Positions 51,509 to 63,385 of a DNA stretch of 64,000 nt are shown one piece after another. The position numbers and the translations under genes are program-made. This DNA is from Strigamia acuminata (taxonomy: Eukaryota > Arthropoda > Chilopoda > Geophilomorpha > Linotaeniidae): positions 5,729,875 to 5,793,874 of the forward strand of contig OX442315.1 of NCBI GenBank assembly GCA_949358305.1. The letters run 5' to 3'. Under the pieces are notes generated by a model. That model did no database searches and was not told where the DNA came from. It saw only the letters and a list, made by a program, of their open reading frames with translations. Every line of letters begins with the position of its first letter. The first letter of the stretch is position 1.

Positions 51509-54331
51509 TCAAGTAGTAACGTTTAAATCGAATTTAACAAATATCGTGTCATCTACTACATATTTCGGTTCAATTTCGTCTAAACGAATAAAATTTCCAA
51601 ACCCATTGTTTACTTCATAAACCAATGGCCTTTCAAACCATTCTTTAAAATTGATAACATCAGTATCTAGAGTTTGAGAATGGTGAATTTTATGTGTCGA
51701 TTGATCCATTAAGGTAAATTTTGCTCGATACTCTATAGGCCAATCAAGAATTGCATCATTTGGACCTTTGATCACTCGAAGAAAAACGGATAAGTGAGTT
51801 CCCTTTACGCCGACATGACCATTTGGAAATAAAAGTAGTTGCATTTTATAACCACCATTCTTGGTGTAAAAAGGATCGCTACTAATGTAGTCTTGCCTTC
51901 CCGATATTGCATTGTCACGAGCGTTTCGAAAATTATCAATTCTCCAGACATATTCTAACGATGAAAAGGTTGCCAGTTTGTTTTTCAGATCCAATTCTGT
52001 GTTTTCTGTTGAATAAATGAAACTAGTTAAAATTTAATCAGAAATTTGACGAAAAAAAGTTTGTCAAAAATCTTGGCAAAAAATTGTCAAAAAACTAATT
52101 AAGCCCACTTTCAGTCGCAATACATACAAATAATCTTGCACATACGAATAAAATTAAGATGAAATATACGATAAAATCATCAACTCACCTTTGTCTTTTG
52201 CATGTTCAAGTTCGCACTCATTTTGTTTTCTAACCACGGCATCTGACAATTAAAATCAATTAAAAATATATCAACACACCATGACAAAACGCGGACCATA
52301 AGAAGCACCCCAAGTTTAGCAGTCAATTTTTAGAGCAAAATACGTTATTATTATAAGAAATTCTTAAATTTCCATTTTAATTATTATTTTCATAATTCCC
52401 CGATATATTCTCATAGGGAATCGCTGAATTAATTTAATGGGAAGTGCCACTTCGGACTACAAGATGCATCCCAATTTTCGGTCGACTTTTCAAACTAAAA
52501 AAATGCGTCTAAAGATCCGTAAAATACGGTAATTTTTACGAATACATTATACCGCTCTTGTCACTCAGAATTTTCTTATCCTCCGCGTTAGCCAACTAAA
52601 TAGAACGATTCTTACCCACAGCTTTAGCCAACTGATCTAAACATAAAATCTATATTAAACCAGAAATCAATGAAGGTTCGTTTCACTTACTGTTGGCCGT
52701 AATCACAGTGCTCAGAGTTTTTTCATAGTTTTCTACATTATCGCATTGCTCCGTTTGCCGTTTCGTTAGAAGTTCTAAAAAAATTCTCGTTTTAGGCTTA
52801 AATCACATGAAAACAGTAATAAAATTCGGAAACTGCACTTTTACCAATAGTTTTTTCCATCGTCTTAGTCGAATGCTCAACTTCATCTTTGACTTCAGCT
52901 GAAATTTGTTCAACAAAATATTCATCGATTTCATCCTTTTTTGATATGACAATTCACCTTCTCGCAATTTTAAGCGCAATATCAATTCCTCCATTTTGCT
53001 ACTTTGTTCAATTTGTTTCGAGTGGAGATCTTTGATTTCTTTTTCCTGCTTTTCTATGGTTTTCTCCAAATTATCTATCGAAATAATACTTTAAACCCCC
53101 GCAAAAATATCGATCGAATAAAGTTCTACCTTCAACAATCTGCATTTTCCTACAGCACTCATTCTGCAATGACAAATATTTGCTTACAATTACTGAATTT
53201 ATCTTTTTCAATAGCAGTTTTGATTCCACCAATACCTCACCACTACTAACTGTGTTCTTAAGCAACACAAGTTCGGAAAATGAACGTGCCAACATGGATG
53301 CATTACTCGATTGCTGAATGTTTGTTGTAATTATTTCTACCTCAGTTTGAAGAGTTAGCAATAATTTCATCATCAATTCGGCATGAGAATGACTACTTTC
53401 GTGTTTTTCAACTTCCAATTGATTTCCCTGCAATGTTTTGACTTTGTACAATAAATTTAATTTTAGTTGCGATGTCAACACACCTGAAATTGACAACCGA
53501 TTGGCGAAAACTTGCACTGGCGTAAACTACGGACACATTTTTGCACATGGCTGCTCATCTGTTTGAAATAAAAATTTAGCATTCTTAATTCAAATTCCAA
53601 GTTGAGTGAACTCACCGTGCGACGAATAAATTTTCCATTACAAAAACTGCAGTAGATTGGATACATCTCACAACTGTCATTATGGCTCTGTCGAATAAAA
53701 TGAATAAAAAATATTAATATTAATTTAATCATCAAATATTTGATACTCTGTATTATAATTACTTCGATTATGTTTAGATCGATCACACTGTTGCAATATT
53801 TACAATGTCCTTCCTCCGATTGGGTATCACCACCAGCTTTTTCCTGAAAAAATAATTATAATTATGAATATTATTTGAAATTCCGCGACCATAATTAAAC
53901 ACTAATAACCCAGCAACATCTGGGTCTAAATTAGAAGCCTGGGCTATTAATTTTATGTACTTACAAGTGTTGGCCTGCTTAAATCTGTTTTGGCACCACA
54001 TCCCTGACAGAAGATGTGACTACTAGGTTGTTCCTTCGTAATAACACTCTTGAAACCACATCTTTGAATAAAATACAAAAAATATAACTAATCACAAATA
54101 ATTTACAAATCAAGTTGTCCTCAAATCAGATACGAGTAGTTGAGCTCAGATTGATTGGTTAGTTGCTCCACTCCGACTAGGAGTCTTGCCCACATGATAT
54201 GACAACATGGCAACTTTATGTTTATCGTTCTAAGTTCAAGAACTGTTCGGCAACAAACCGACCAGACGTATTTTTAAACGAAATAAAGCAGTTTCCACTT
54301 ACTTAAAACAAGTGAAAACTTCCAAATTCAT
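51509..54331 (-). CDS. TRAF-like gene E (RING + zinc fingers + coiled coil + MATH), intact
   Basis: The cleanest copy of the family. Exon 1 is 54303-54331 (MNLEVFTCF), exon 2 is 53965-54062 (RING-like: C-x2-C across the junction, then SSHIFCQGC), exon 3 about 53782-53843, zinc-finger exons about 53620-53693 and 53475-53560 (CSFCNGKFIRRT; SHVQKCVRSLRQCKFSPIGC), then coiled-coil exons from about 53470 down to 52195 (including EKTIEKQEKEIKDLHSKQ near 53060), and the MATH exon 51509-52005: LEYVWRIDNFRN, GYKMQLLLFPNG, GTHLSVFLRVIKG and YVVDDTIFVKFDL. By family, a cytosolic trimeric adaptor and possible E3 ligase in receptor signalling. It is a tandem paralogue of D in the same orientation, 452 bp apart. 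No insertion and no stop were seen. Internal exon ends are approximate. Confidence 0.78.
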
Positions 54332-54989
54332 CACAACTGAACGGAGACGTTTTCGTGGAGTCGCGATGCACGACAACTGAAGTCTACCACTAGGAATGTG
54401 CACTCAATAAATTAGCACCTGACGAGTGTTATCGTAATATCTTGTCATTCGCTCGATACGATTATAACTTTCCATATCAATTTCAGAAAAAATTTTTGTT
54501 CTTCTTCTATTTTTGTAAACAGAATAATAGACCGAAAATTGTGTTACACTCATTTGATTATTCTTAAAATTCAAATCATTTATTATTTCTTAATACTGGT
54601 ACAGCAAAATACATCACAGTCATAAACACTACAACACAACAACTCAAAAATAAACAATTCATTTCAACTTCTAACGTGGTTCAATGATGATAGCGATAAT
54701 GAGCGCGTTGGTTTCGATTCAAACTGTCTTTAATAATTGTACATAGGTGGCGCCACAGACCAGGCGCACTATGTTACAAACTAATGACATATAAAGCGAG
54801 TTTACAGTGGCCATTGTTTATAGAAAGGATTGACAAAATTGATGAGAATAGTCATTTTCTTGCTCGTTTCAAAACTTTCTGATTTAAGACAAAATACACT
54901 AACAATTCACAAACAAGGCATATTAACTTTTTATTTTCAAATACAAAAAAATATCAATTTAATGCAAACATGGAAGCTCAGAAAATTCG
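54332..54989. other. Spacer between genes E and F (promoter side of E, 3' side of F)
   Basis: Low-GC sequence; no ORF with family features. Short GC-richer blocks lie next to the start of gene E. Nothing else recognised. Confidence 0.4.
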
Positions 54990-56869
54990 TTAGTCGCCGA
55001 CGTCGCCGAACTCACCATCGGCGCTATCATCGGCGCTCTCATCAATGTCGGTCCAATCGTCGATGTCGTCGCTGGAACAGGAAGGAAACCCGAGCTGCAT
55101 GTTCACCCCGTGTCTCTTGGCCATTTGCTCCATCAGATCAGCATCGAAATCCAGTTTTCTGTTCTCACTAAATCAAAATCGCACATCCAACTCGACCAGA
55201 GAACCGATTTTAATAACATCCTCAATCGCTGACGCTTCCAACAAACTACAATAATAAAGTCGCAAACTTTTGAGTTTCTTCTTCGCCATCGACTCGGCAA
55301 ACTTGCGTGCTATTTTACTGCTGAAAGCGTAATAACAGTAAAGTTTCAGCGTCTCGAGATTCGGACTTATGTCCAAAACCTGGAAAAAAAGCCCAGAAAA
55401 AATCCAAACATCCAACGAACCGCCCATATCAGATTCAACTAAACTCTCCAAACACAAATTCTCCAAACTGAGTCGATCGTCTGTGGTGACACTCCCACTA
55501 AACGAGATCTCCATGTGAGCATACAAGATGGTCAACTCCTTGAATTTCGTCAAACTGTGTAGCATTTTTAGGGTGAAAACGTCCGAATAGCACGGCGATG
55601 TCCAGCTCATCTTCAATGGATTCATCAGGGGGCGCGAAACACAATTTTCTCAAATTGTAGTGCTGTGGTGGCGAGTCAAATGACAACAGTGCCTTGAGCC
55701 ACCTACTGGAATCAAAACGTGGAAATTTCATGTCTTTGATCGATGTCAATACGAAATGTGCTCACCGTGAAACTCGAATACTCGCAACGTTTTTCTGAGT
55801 GCGGAATCTTCTCCGCACAGTTTTTTCACAAAAACTTGTGATGTTCCACTGACATGAAGCTCAACGAGTGACAGCTGGGCAATGTGTATGGCCACGTCGT
55901 CCTCAACAACACTGCCGGGAATATGAAGTGTCTGTAGATTTGGCAAAGACTGGCACATTTGTTTGCAAGCATTGGCTGTGAGGGAACTTCTCCAGGCCAG
56001 ATATAAGTATGTCAGATTCTATGTGAAAAATACAATTAGGAGAATTAAAACAACAAATGTCGCACATTTTCCATTAATGTAGCACGCAAATTTTATAGAC
56101 AAAATGGAGTGTTTTACACTCCATCTTTATTCTTTGTTATTTTGTGACGCACGTCAAGCACGTCAAGCCACCTATGATTTCTATGCTAATAAATTCATTC
56201 ATGCAAATTTCCCTTCAACAACTGTCTCGTGTCTGACTCCAATCCAACTACAATCCGGCTGCATCATTGCAATCCATTGCATCTACACAAATACAGGCAC
56301 AAGAACACATCAAATAATAGATTTTACAACAGAGAATTGCACGTTTTTGACGGATAAAGCATTTTTGTCTGAAAACTGTTTTTTTTCTTCTTAGAATATT
56401 GAATTTTTTCTGCAAATCCATTTTTTTTTATCTCAAAATACATTTTTCTGTTCACAAATGCATTTGTTCATCTGTAAAAGCATTTTTCTATCTGCAAATG
56501 CATTTAATTCTGCATAAGCACTTTTTTGGCTTGAAAATACACTTTTCTGCTCAAAAAGGGTAATTTCTAAATTTTTGTCTTTTGTGATTTTTTCGTCTTT
56601 ATTAACAATAAATGCAAGTACCGTCATTGTTTGTGTGAAGTCATCAGTTCCCTTTTTATACTCACTTTCAACTTGTGGCCACTAATTGCAAGTAAAAATT
56701 CCAAATCAAAATTTGGACTTATAAACAACCTGCTAAGTTTTCTCTGCTGTTCGTATAGAAATGGAACGACGTCCCACGCTTGTGGATCGCGAGTTTCGTC
56801 GTCCCAATCCCAACAATCCTCGAAATTCAAATTCAAACTCGTCAGCATTTCGTCGCAAAGAGTATAAGC
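54990..56869 (-). pseudogene. LRR-like gene F, broken copy
   Basis: Paralogue of G and H. Exon 2 (about 56648-56869) is open and encodes DETRDPQAWDVVPFLYEQQ. Exon 3 starts at about 56021 (NLTYLYLAWRSS) and is damaged: near 55750 two deletions (19 and 9 bp relative to H) shift the frame, and near 55600 a net loss of 32 bp removes the CPKVCDIYI segment and shifts it again. The frame then continues to TGA 55173-55175. After this TGA the same frame runs another 60 codons to TAA 54990-54992 and encodes an acidic tail ending EFGDVGD. Exon 1, present in G and H, is not found; the sequence where it should be is a repeated spacer. Function of the family is unknown to me; the repeats (MCQSLPNLQTLHIPG, LKSLRLYYCSLLE) are leucine-rich-repeat-like. 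Confidence 0.72.
56340..56565. repeat. ATGCATTT-rich repeat in an intron of F, copy at 61500-61740
   Basis: Irregular repeats of TGCATTTTT, TCTGCAAAT and CAAATGCATTT, also present in the matching intron of H. This shows the intron was duplicated together with the genes. Confidence 0.65.
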
Positions 56870-56899
56870 TAAATCGAACCGCGTGTTATTGATAATTAC

Positions 56900-57200
56900 A
56901 AAATAAAATCACAAATCCAAACAAAATCTACTGCAGCAACAACAGGAAATACAACAAGAATTAAACAAACCTGAACGAGAATAAAAACAACATAATTACT
57001 GCAGCAACGACAAGAAAAACTCATTTCTATTAACGTGTCGTAGGTTCGGCACTGTTTGGATGAATTTCGTCCGTTCAGTCTCACTCCACAGTTACAAGCA
57101 AAACAACAAGAAAAAAAACACCAATTACTACTGCAGACAAATTGTGTTTGTTTGATACATTCATAGTGTTGAAAAAAGGTGACAGTAAATCGAAAAAGAA
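56900..57200. repeat. Duplicated spacer upstream of F (copy at 62740-63010 upstream of H)
   Basis: Both copies contain CTGCAGCAA, AACTCATTT, a TCCGTCC/TTCAGTCTCACTCCACA-type block and ACACCAATTACTACTGCAGA in the same order. The short cysteine-rich ORF on the minus strand of this copy is not conserved as an ORF in the other, so I treat it as non-coding. In F this spacer replaces the first exon. Confidence 0.65.
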
Positions 57201-57430
57201 AATATTTGAATCCAAAGTGAAAACACAAACACTCAAATTAGATGAAAATTGTTTAAAGCCAAATAAAGATACAGTGTATACACACGTTAATATGTCATTT
57301 TTGGTCCACATTTAAGTTATGGGATAATATTAAGTCTACACAACTATTGACAGACATGGCATATTTACTTTTAATTTTGAAATACAAAACAAAATCGATT
57401 TAATGCAGATACGCAGGCTCTAACAACTCG

Positions 57431-59632
57431 TTAGTCGCCGACGTCGCCGCCGTCACCATCGCGGCTGTCATCGTCGCTCACATAGTCGCTCACATCGTCG
57501 CTCACATCATCGCTAAGTTCGTCGCTGTCATCATTGGACCAGGGAAGGAATCGTAGCTGCAGATTCACCCCGTGTCTCTCAGCCGTTTGCTGCATAATGT
57601 CAACGTCGAAATGCAGTTTTCTGAACTCACTAACTCGCAATTTCACATCCAACTTGACCAGAGAACCGATTTTAAACAAATCCTCAATCGCTGACGGTCC
57701 CAACAAATTACAGAAAGAAATTTTCAAGCTTTTGAGTTTCTTCTTTGCCATCAACTCGGCAAACTCGCGCGCTGTTTTATTACCCAAACCGTAGCAATAG
57801 CAAAGATGAAGCTTCTTGAGATTCGGACACATGTCCAACACCTGGAAAAAATGACCGGAAGAAATCCAACCATCAACCAGATGAAATCTCGTCAATTTAT
57901 CCAAACGCAAACCGCGCAAACCGCGCAAACAAACTCGACTTTTGTCTTCGTTCACGTCCGAATTCAAACTCATGTGAACGTGCAAGCTGCTCAACTCCTC
58001 GAATTCCGTCAAAGTGTGCAGCATGTTTGGAGTGAGAACATCGGGAGTTATGTGGATTTCGGAAACTTTCGGACACTTGTGCACGGCTATGTCCAGCTCT
58101 TCCTGAATTTCATCGTCAGGAGAATCGAAATCCAAAAACCTGATGTTGTATCGCTTCGAGTCGATTGGCGACAGCGCTTTCAACCACTTTGAATGGAAAC
58201 AGCCCAAGTCTTCCACCAATTCCATCGTGTTCAACACCAAACAGATGCATTCCGCAGATATTTTATCACCGCTCAGACTGAGCACTTCCAAGGTTTTCCT
58301 TATCGTGGAGTCTTCTGCGCACAGTTGTGTCACAACATGTTCCATGTCTCCACTGGCGTAAAGCTCGAGAAGCGGCAACTGGGCGAGGTACATTATGGCG
58401 GCGTCTTCGATGACACACTCGTCGATGTGCAGTGCCTCTAGGTTTGGCAAACTCTGGCGCATTTGTTTGCACGCATTGGCCGTGAGTGTGCAGTGGCGGG
58501 GCAGTTCCAAATCCTCCAGATTCTATTAAAACAAATCTTTTAAAGAATGGCGCACGCGGCAAATCAGAAATAGAATATCCAAAGTGCTGTGTGCATTTTT
58601 AGTTCTATTTTAACATATAGTGTGTAGCACGGACATAGGACGTGTCCCAAAAACGTGTCCGGTCTAGGGAATGTCCATCTTGTACAGCTCTCTGTTCCGG
58701 ACAAATACCGCATGTACGGACTACATTGAAACGATTCAAAAAAATGTACTTTTCTAATGAAAGAAGCAATAAAAAAAATTTATAACACTAAAAATTAAAA
58801 TTAAAATTAAAAATTAGTTTATTGCCAGGTTCATAAGGGTTTAAAACCAAAATTTGAGCTAAGGGGTAGTGCAAATGCCAAGTATCGCTAAAATTAAGTA
58901 ATGTCTACGTTCGTTAGGACATGCACATGGCGTAACGGTACATTTTAACGCAAATTTCCTTTTCCAACCCTTGTGAACCTGCAAGAAATTAATTTTTTTA
59001 AAAATTTTAGTGTTTTTAATTTTTTTAGTAATCTGTTTCATTAGAAAATCGGCATTATTGTTTTTTGTCCGGACTAAACAGCGATTTTTGCATATACGGG
59101 ACGCATCGCTTTGTCCGGATTCCGGAAAAGGGAGCTGTCCGGACCAAAGAGCAAATTATGCATTGCTTTATACTGATTGGGTCCAGGTCCGTGCAAACAT
59201 GTCGAGATGGTGCTATGTCCGGGCTACACAGCTTACACTATACTCACTTTCAACTTGTGGCCGCTAACTTTAAGCAAAAACTCCAAATCAAAATTTTGGC
59301 TAGAAAATTCCATATTAATTGCTTGCTGCTCTTCGTGTAGAAATAGAACAACGTCTCTCGCCTCTCGCTCGCGAATATCTTCGTCCCAAAAACCTGCCAA
59401 ATTTAAGTCGGCCAACAGCTTTTCACGATCCTTACGAGCTAAATAAAATCAAACTTAAATTAAATTAAATTAATTCACAATTCCGGATGTTACTTACGTA
59501 GTTTATCGAAGTAAGCGATTAATTGCACCGAGTTTTTCGTTTGGACGTCGTCCATTTCTTCAACTTTCCATTGCATGATACGGTCGAAAACTGCTTGTGT
59601 CGCAATGTCCTTTAATTTCAGCATTTCTAAAT
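57431..59632 (-). CDS. LRR-like gene G, intact
   Basis: Three exons: 59498-59632 (ATG at 59624, MLKLKDIATQAVFD), 59248-59438, and 57431-58525 (stop TAA). GT/AG borders and phases fit, giving about 470 residues. The N-terminal exon could be a weak F-box-like helix bundle, but I cannot show this. The C-terminal two thirds is built of irregular leucine-rich repeats (MRQSLPNLEALHIDE, LAQLPLLELYASG, DMCPNLKKLHLCYCYG, KKLKSLKISFCNLLG, KIGSLVKLDVKL). The last 45 residues are very acidic (DDSDELSDDVSDDVSD, ending GGDVGD). By analogy with F-box/LRR proteins it might bind a substrate for ubiquitination; this is inference only. A TA-flanked element sits in the intron at 58618-59240. An untranslated first exon may lie further upstream. 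Confidence 0.78.
58618..59240. mobile_element. TA-flanked inverted-repeat element in an intron of gene G
   Basis: Starts TAGTGTGTAGCACGGACATA and ends TGTCCGGGCTACACAGCTTA then CACTA; the ends are imperfect inverted repeats and TA lies on both sides (58616-58617, 59241-59242). Internal GTCCGGAC motifs recur several times. There is no transposase ORF. Fits a Tc1/mariner-like MITE. Confidence 0.65.
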
Positions 59633-60274
59633 CTGCAAAACATTTGTTTTACACTTTTAGTCGTGAAATTTTAGTTTGGTTTCGTCTCGGTTTGTGTTTT
59701 TACCTGAAACTTAATGGCCACGAAAGATTTTCTAACCTCTACAGCCCAAACAAATTCACAACGATACCTCGAAATGTTAAACGGTAATAAACGGAGCAAA
59801 ATCCGTCCAAACTCGGACGTTTTAGGCGTTTTGCGTTGGCGAAAGTGAACCAAAAAACGGAAACAGGATAGAAACTCCCGGAAATATGCGCTGGAACAAT
59901 GGCGAGAAAGAGAGCTACCTCTTGCTCCAGGTTTCCATCTGGTGGAAGAAAGCTGAAACTTTAGCATAGCGTACCAAAAGAATCTACACCAACACTCAAA
60001 TTAGATGAGAATTGTTGGAAGCCAAATAAAGATGCAATGTACACACACGCTAATTGATCATTGTTTATGGAAAGGATTGACAAAATTGATAAGAACAGTA
60101 ATTTTCTTGCTGTTTCAAAACTTTTTCATTTAAGACGAAATTCACCAAAAATTCTTCCGGTCGGTTCCAAGGCTTACTCAACAAGTTTTGATGTAATATA
60201 AATTCTACTTCACTAGTCCCAGACATGGCATATTAACTTTTAATTTTCAAAAAAACGCAAACTCTGACAACTCG

Positions 60275-62284
60275 TTAGTCGCCGACGTCGCCGTCATCGT
60301 CGACATCATCGTCGCCATCATCGTCGCCGTCATCGCTGCTCTCATCGTCGCTATCATCAGGACACGGAAGGAATTCTAGCTGCAGCTTCACGCCGTGTCT
60401 CTCAGCGGTTTCCTGCATCACATCAGCATCGAAATGCAGTTTTCTCATCGCATTAACTCAAAATTTCACATCCAACTTGACCAGAGAACCGATTTTAAAC
60501 AAATCCTCAATCGCTAACGGTCCCAACAAATTACATTCACGAAGTATCAAACTTTTGAGTTTCTTCTTCGCCATAAGCTCAGCAAACTCGCGTGCTATTT
60601 TATTGCTGAAACCGCAGCAATTGGAAAGTTCAAGGTTCTCGAGTTTCGGACACATGTCCAAAACCTGGAAAAAAAGACCGGAAGCAAGCCAAACATCCAA
60701 GGGATCCTCCATACAAAATTCAACTAAATCCTTCAAATACAAATTCTGCAAACTCAGTCGATCAACTTCATTATTTCTGTCATTTTTGGGGAAACTCTGG
60801 CTCCACGGGAACGGGAGGGCCTGAATCATTCGAGCATACAAGAAGGTTAACTCCTTGAATTTCGTCAAACTGACCAACATTTTAAGGGTGAAAACCTGCG
60901 AACGGATGTAGATGTCGCAAACTTTGGGACACGTGAGCACGGCGATGTCCAGCTCATCTTCAATGGTGTCATGGAGGGACTCGACACTCAATACTCTCAA
61001 GTTGTATTGCTGTGGTGGCGAGTCAAGTGGCAACAGCGCCTTGAGCCACCTACTGGCGTCAAAAAGTCCCATGTCGTCGATCGATGACATTTTGTTCAAT
61101 ACGAAGCAGCGGCAGTCCGCTGAAATGCCCTCACGGGGCAAGTCGAATGCTCGCAGCGTCCTTCTGAGAGTGGATTCTTGTCCGCACAGTTTTCTCACAA
61201 AAACTTCTGTGGTTCCAGTGATACGAAGCTCTATGAGTGGCAGCTGGGCGATGTGTATTGCCGCGTCGTCTTCGACAACACCACCGGGAATACGAAGTTT
61301 CAGTAGATTTGGCATTATCCGGCACATTTCTTGGCAAGCACTGGCTGTGAGGGAACTTTTCCTGGGCAGATGTAAGACTGTCAGATTCTATGTGATAAAT
61401 ACAATTATAAGAATTAAAACAAAGACTGTCGCAAATTTTCCATTAATGTGCACGCAAATTTGACGGACAAAATACATTTGACAACAGAAAAATGCACGGT
61501 TAAAGCAGTTTTGTCTGAAAACACTATTTTTTTTCTTAGAATATTGCATTTTTTCTGCAAATCCATTTTTTATTTTATTTCAAAATGCATTTTTCGGTTC
61601 ACAAATGCATTTTTTTTTATCTGTAAAAACATTTTTCTACCTTTAAATGCATTTTTTCATTTGCAAATGCATTTCTTCACCTTACATTGCATTTAACTGT
61701 GTGCATAAGCACTTTTTAGGCTCAAAAATACACTTTTTGCTAAAAAAAGAACCATTTCTGAATTCTTAATATTTAGTCAATTTTCTTCGAATTTAATAAT
61801 TTATCGTCTTTTGTGATATTTTTCGGCTTTATTAACAATAAATTCAAGCTCCATCACTGTCTGTGTGAAGTCAGTTCTTTTTTGATACTCACTTCCAACT
61901 TGTGGCCACTAATTGCAAGTAAAAATTCAAAATCAAAATTTGTACTGGAAAACCCCATCTTAAGTTCGTACTGCTGTTCGTATAAAAATGGAGCAACGTG
62001 TCACGCTTGTGGCTCGCGAATTTCGTCGTCCGGTAAATCCCACCAACTGAACCTCGTCAGTATTTCGTCGCAAACAGTGTAAGCTAAATCGGACCGTGTG
62101 TTATTGATAATTACGAAATAAATTCACAAATTCAAGTGTAACTTACGTAGGTTATCGAAATAAGCGATTAGTTGCAGCGTGTTTTTCATTTCGACGTCGT
62201 CCATTTTTTCAACGTTCCATTGCATCATACAGCCGAAAAGAATTTCAATTTCCATGTCGCTTAATGAGTCCATTTTCGATTCTG
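60275..62284 (-). CDS. LRR-like gene H with two in-frame UGA codons (recoded gene or pseudogene)
   Basis: Three exons matching G: about 62144-62284 (MDSLSDMEIEILFG), about 61889-62081 and about 60275-61389. The leucine-rich part is fully open (MCRIMPNLLKLRIPGG, MCPKLENLELSNCCG, KKLKSLILRECNLLG). Two in-frame TGA codons occur: in exon 2 at 62001-62003, where F has TGG (QAWDVV), and in exon 3 at 60458-60460, where G and the fragment I have CGA. After the second TGA the frame continues 60 codons to TAA (60275-60277) with an acidic tail that ends GDVGD as in G. The gene is either a young pseudogene with nonsense mutations only (no indel seen) or uses UGA readthrough. The first UGA, in the N-terminal half, favours the pseudogene view. 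Confidence 0.6.
61500..61740. repeat. ATGCATTT-rich repeat in the intron of H (copy of 56340-56565)
   Basis: The same irregular TGCATTTTT and CAAATGCATTT repeats as in the matching intron of F, with some expansion. Confidence 0.65.
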
Positions 62285-63169
62285 CTCAAGAAATGGAGAA
62301 TTTAATGGTGAAATTTTGCATGAAGAGCTTATAAAATTTTGTGCCCTAAACTTCTTTTTCTGTCATAATTTTCAACATTAGTTACCCTAGCAACAAGTAA
62401 ACAAAAACGTGGAAATGTTTAACAACAATAAAAGGTTATTTTGCCAAAAGGAAATTTTAAAAAAATTACCACAATCCAAAACAACTAAATTAAAAAGTTG
62501 TTGTTCACTCCTTGATATGTGTTTATTGTAAATTCCATTGTTGTTTGTTGCTTCATGCTTCTTTTCTTGAGTAAAATGTGAATAAGTTATGTCCCCCACT
62601 TTAACCTTTTGTCACATATTTTGAATAAAATTATTCAAGTCCACTCTTAACTCCAACAATTACATCCATCAACATCAAACACAAGACACAACAATACACT
62701 GATCATCAATATGTCAACTTCTTCCCTACCAACAAAATATACTGCAAGAAGAACAGGAATTACAACAAGGACAAAAGAAACTAACTTAGAACGAGAATAT
62801 AAACAACATAGCTTACATAATTACTGCAGCAAGAACAAGAGAAACTCATTTGTATTAATGTATCATGCGTTCGGCGCTGTTTGGACATTCCCATGCCTCG
62901 ATTTCGTCCGTCCACTCTCACTCCACAATTACAAGCACAACACTAAGAAAAAAAACACCAATTACTACTGCAGACGAATTGTGTTCGTTCGATACATTCA
63001 TAGTTTTTTCACTTATCACTATCACTGCAAATGCAACTAATGAGAAAACCAAAAACATTAGCACTTGTTCAACATGGAAAATTTATTAAATTAAATTCAT
63101 TAATTAGTATTTAATCATTTAAGTAGTATTTATTATAGAATATAAAAAAATCAATTTAACATAGGCGTT
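62285..63169. other. Spacer between H and fragment I, including the duplicated spacer copy 62740-63010
   Basis: AT-rich region with the second copy of the F upstream spacer. A possible promoter of H lies at its left end. No coding features. Confidence 0.45.
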
Positions 63170-63385
63170 TTATTCGCTATCATCGAACAGGTCAGAGAAC
63201 AACAACCGCAGTTTAACACCGTGTTGTTTGGCATTTTGCTCCAGCAGATCGATGTTGTAATCATCTATTTCGACCTGGTCGCTTCGAAAATCGACATCCA
63301 ACTCAAACAGCGAACCGATTTTCAACAGCTCCTCAATACCAGACGACCCCAACAAATTGCATTCCTCAACTGTCAAACGTTTGTG
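63170..63385 (-). pseudogene. LRR-like gene I, 3' fragment
   Basis: Only the last part of the family is present: a final leucine-rich repeat (ECNLLGSSGIEELLKIGSL), then LDVDFRSDQ and a short tail ending DLFDDSE. It lacks the long acidic tail of F, G and H. At the position of the UGA in F and H it has CGA (Arg), supporting CGA as ancestral. Homology stops abruptly near 63385; the sequence beyond is unrelated, so the gene is truncated by an insertion or deletion, unless an intron lies there. Confidence 0.65.

Noticed and set aside
55173-55175. Selenocysteine at the UGA of F and H
   Set aside because: The ancestral codon is Arg (CGA), not Cys, and no SECIS element was recognised. Readthrough or decay is more likely.
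56896-57311. Small cysteine-rich secreted protein on the minus strand
   Set aside because: The matching spacer upstream of H does not keep the ORF, and the residues come from TTG/TGT-rich sequence.
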